Below are positions 28,538 to 29,025 of a stretch of 29,025 nt of DNA, one piece after another (positions within the stretch are counted from its first letter, which is position 1; each line of letters opens with the position of its first letter). Below the pieces are notes generated by a model. That model worked only from the letters and a program-made list of their open reading frames with translations, had not been told where the DNA came from and made no database searches. This DNA is from Stentor coeruleus (Eukaryota > Ciliophora > Heterotrichea > Heterotrichida > Stentoridae), in contig MPUH01000932.1 in assembly GCA_001970955.1 (NCBI GenBank), positions 1-29,025 on the forward strand. The letters run 5' to 3'. The translations under genes were made by a program, and so were the position numbers.

Positions 28538-28697
28538 GTAGGTGGTAGTTAAGGTGGCATGGCTTAAACCTTGTTCAATCGAGGTTTGTTTGTCCTAGGA
28601 TCTTTCTTTAGGTAGATTTGGTATATTAAGCCACTCGTTGTCGTTGGTTATGTGACTCTTTACTTGGCTGAGGATGTCTTTACTGTTTCTTTTCTAA
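28538..28697 (+). repeat. tRNA-like dispersed repeat or Pol III ncRNA, copy 2
   Basis: This is the second copy of the element at 1-160, same strand, diverged but alignable end to end. TAGTTAAGGTG fits the A-box pattern TRGYNNANNNG exactly, and TGTTCAATCG about 25 bases on resembles a B box (GTTCRANNC). AAACCTTG and CGAGGTTT form an 8-bp stem around TTCAAT, the same arm as in copy 1 with changed bases. CCACTCGTTGTC is identical in both. It ends near a TTTCTTTT run. The A-B spacing is too short for an ordinary tRNA. Confidence 0.5.
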
Positions 28698-29025
28698 ATA
28701 AAGAATACAAAATAATAAAAATATGAAAATAATTAGGTTAAGAGAGAGGATTAAATACTTATTTCTAATAACCCTCCTATTATTTTAAATGATGCTTTTA
28801 AAAAGTCTTGAAAATTCTTTAATATTCCCATTTATTTAAAAAACATAGAATTATTCTATCTAGTATAAATCATCGATTATATATTTCATTAATACTATCA
28901 TTTATGATATTCTAACTAAATCCCAGTACTCTGCAATCTACAAAAAGTAGCAATGCTTTAGAAATCCTTTATCTAAAAAGCATCCATAAAATTAAAATCT
29001 CAAACTTTCTACCAATATTCAACTC
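28698..29025. other. window end, nothing recognised
   Basis: About 330 bases of AT-rich DNA after the repeat. No open frame, repeat or RNA is supported. Confidence 0.5.

Noticed and set aside
1-29025. CRISPR array, intact transposon, canonical tRNA or rRNA gene, telomere
   Set aside because: No regularly spaced repeats, transposase or reverse-transcriptase motifs, cloverleaf sequence, rRNA blocks or telomeric repeat arrays were seen on either strand.

Overview
The window looks like macronuclear DNA of a heterotrich ciliate, most probably Stentor (S. coeruleus-like). It is AT-rich and gene-dense, uses the standard genetic code in every long frame, and has introns of only 15 or 16 nt. I located five such introns from the sequence: 10445-10459, 18788-18803, 19750-19764, 26918-26932 and 28107-28121. 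All begin GTA, end AG, carry an A six bases from the 3' end, sit between codons, and put a stop codon in frame if retained. Tiny 15-16 nt introns with a standard code are known for Stentor; the species name is inference.

Layout. 1-160 holds a GC-richer, tRNA-like repeat whose second copy lies at 28538-28697. 161-1979 has no intact gene but shows decayed Cys-rich coding fragments on the minus strand. Then follow a SPEF2/CPC1 cilium central-pair protein (1980-5618, -), an abundant-looking protein of unknown function (6139-7038, -), a SAM-domain protein (8328-9086, +), a broken SAPS-domain (PP6 regulatory subunit-like) pseudogene (9223-9994, -) and a cyclic-nucleotide-binding-domain potassium channel (10355-12352, -). 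Next are a B-box/WD40 protein (13075-14463, +) and a theta-like glutathione S-transferase (14903-15589, -). A run of minus-strand genes follows: two small unknown proteins, a VTI1-type SNARE (18464-19142), and two coiled-coil proteins (19612-21510 and 21612-22733). The right end has a 14-3-3 protein (23020-23712, +), a TMEM33-like membrane protein (23843-24337, +), a coiled-coil protein (24824-26059, +), an unknown two-exon gene (26174-27091, -) and an ankyrin-repeat protein (27417-28319, +).

The genes do not form a pathway or operon; they are a typical eukaryotic neighbourhood with cilium, membrane traffic, signalling and detoxification functions side by side. Four gene models (the channel, VTI1, the 627-residue coiled-coil protein, and the 300-residue unknown) are visibly wrong without splicing, and the ankyrin protein loses its last repeat.

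Two places (12534-12744 and 14610-14836) hold a sequence of about 105-113 bases twice in a row with a single N between, which looks like unmerged contig overlaps and not biology. After correction for introns, all 16 intact genes stop at TAG (10) or TAA (6) and none at TGA, while every Trp I examined is TGG, so UGA appears almost unused in coding frames. I found no CRISPR array, rRNA gene, canonical tRNA gene or intact transposon. The most novel candidates are the repeated Pol III-like element, the UGA avoidance and the hidden splice-dependent C-termini.
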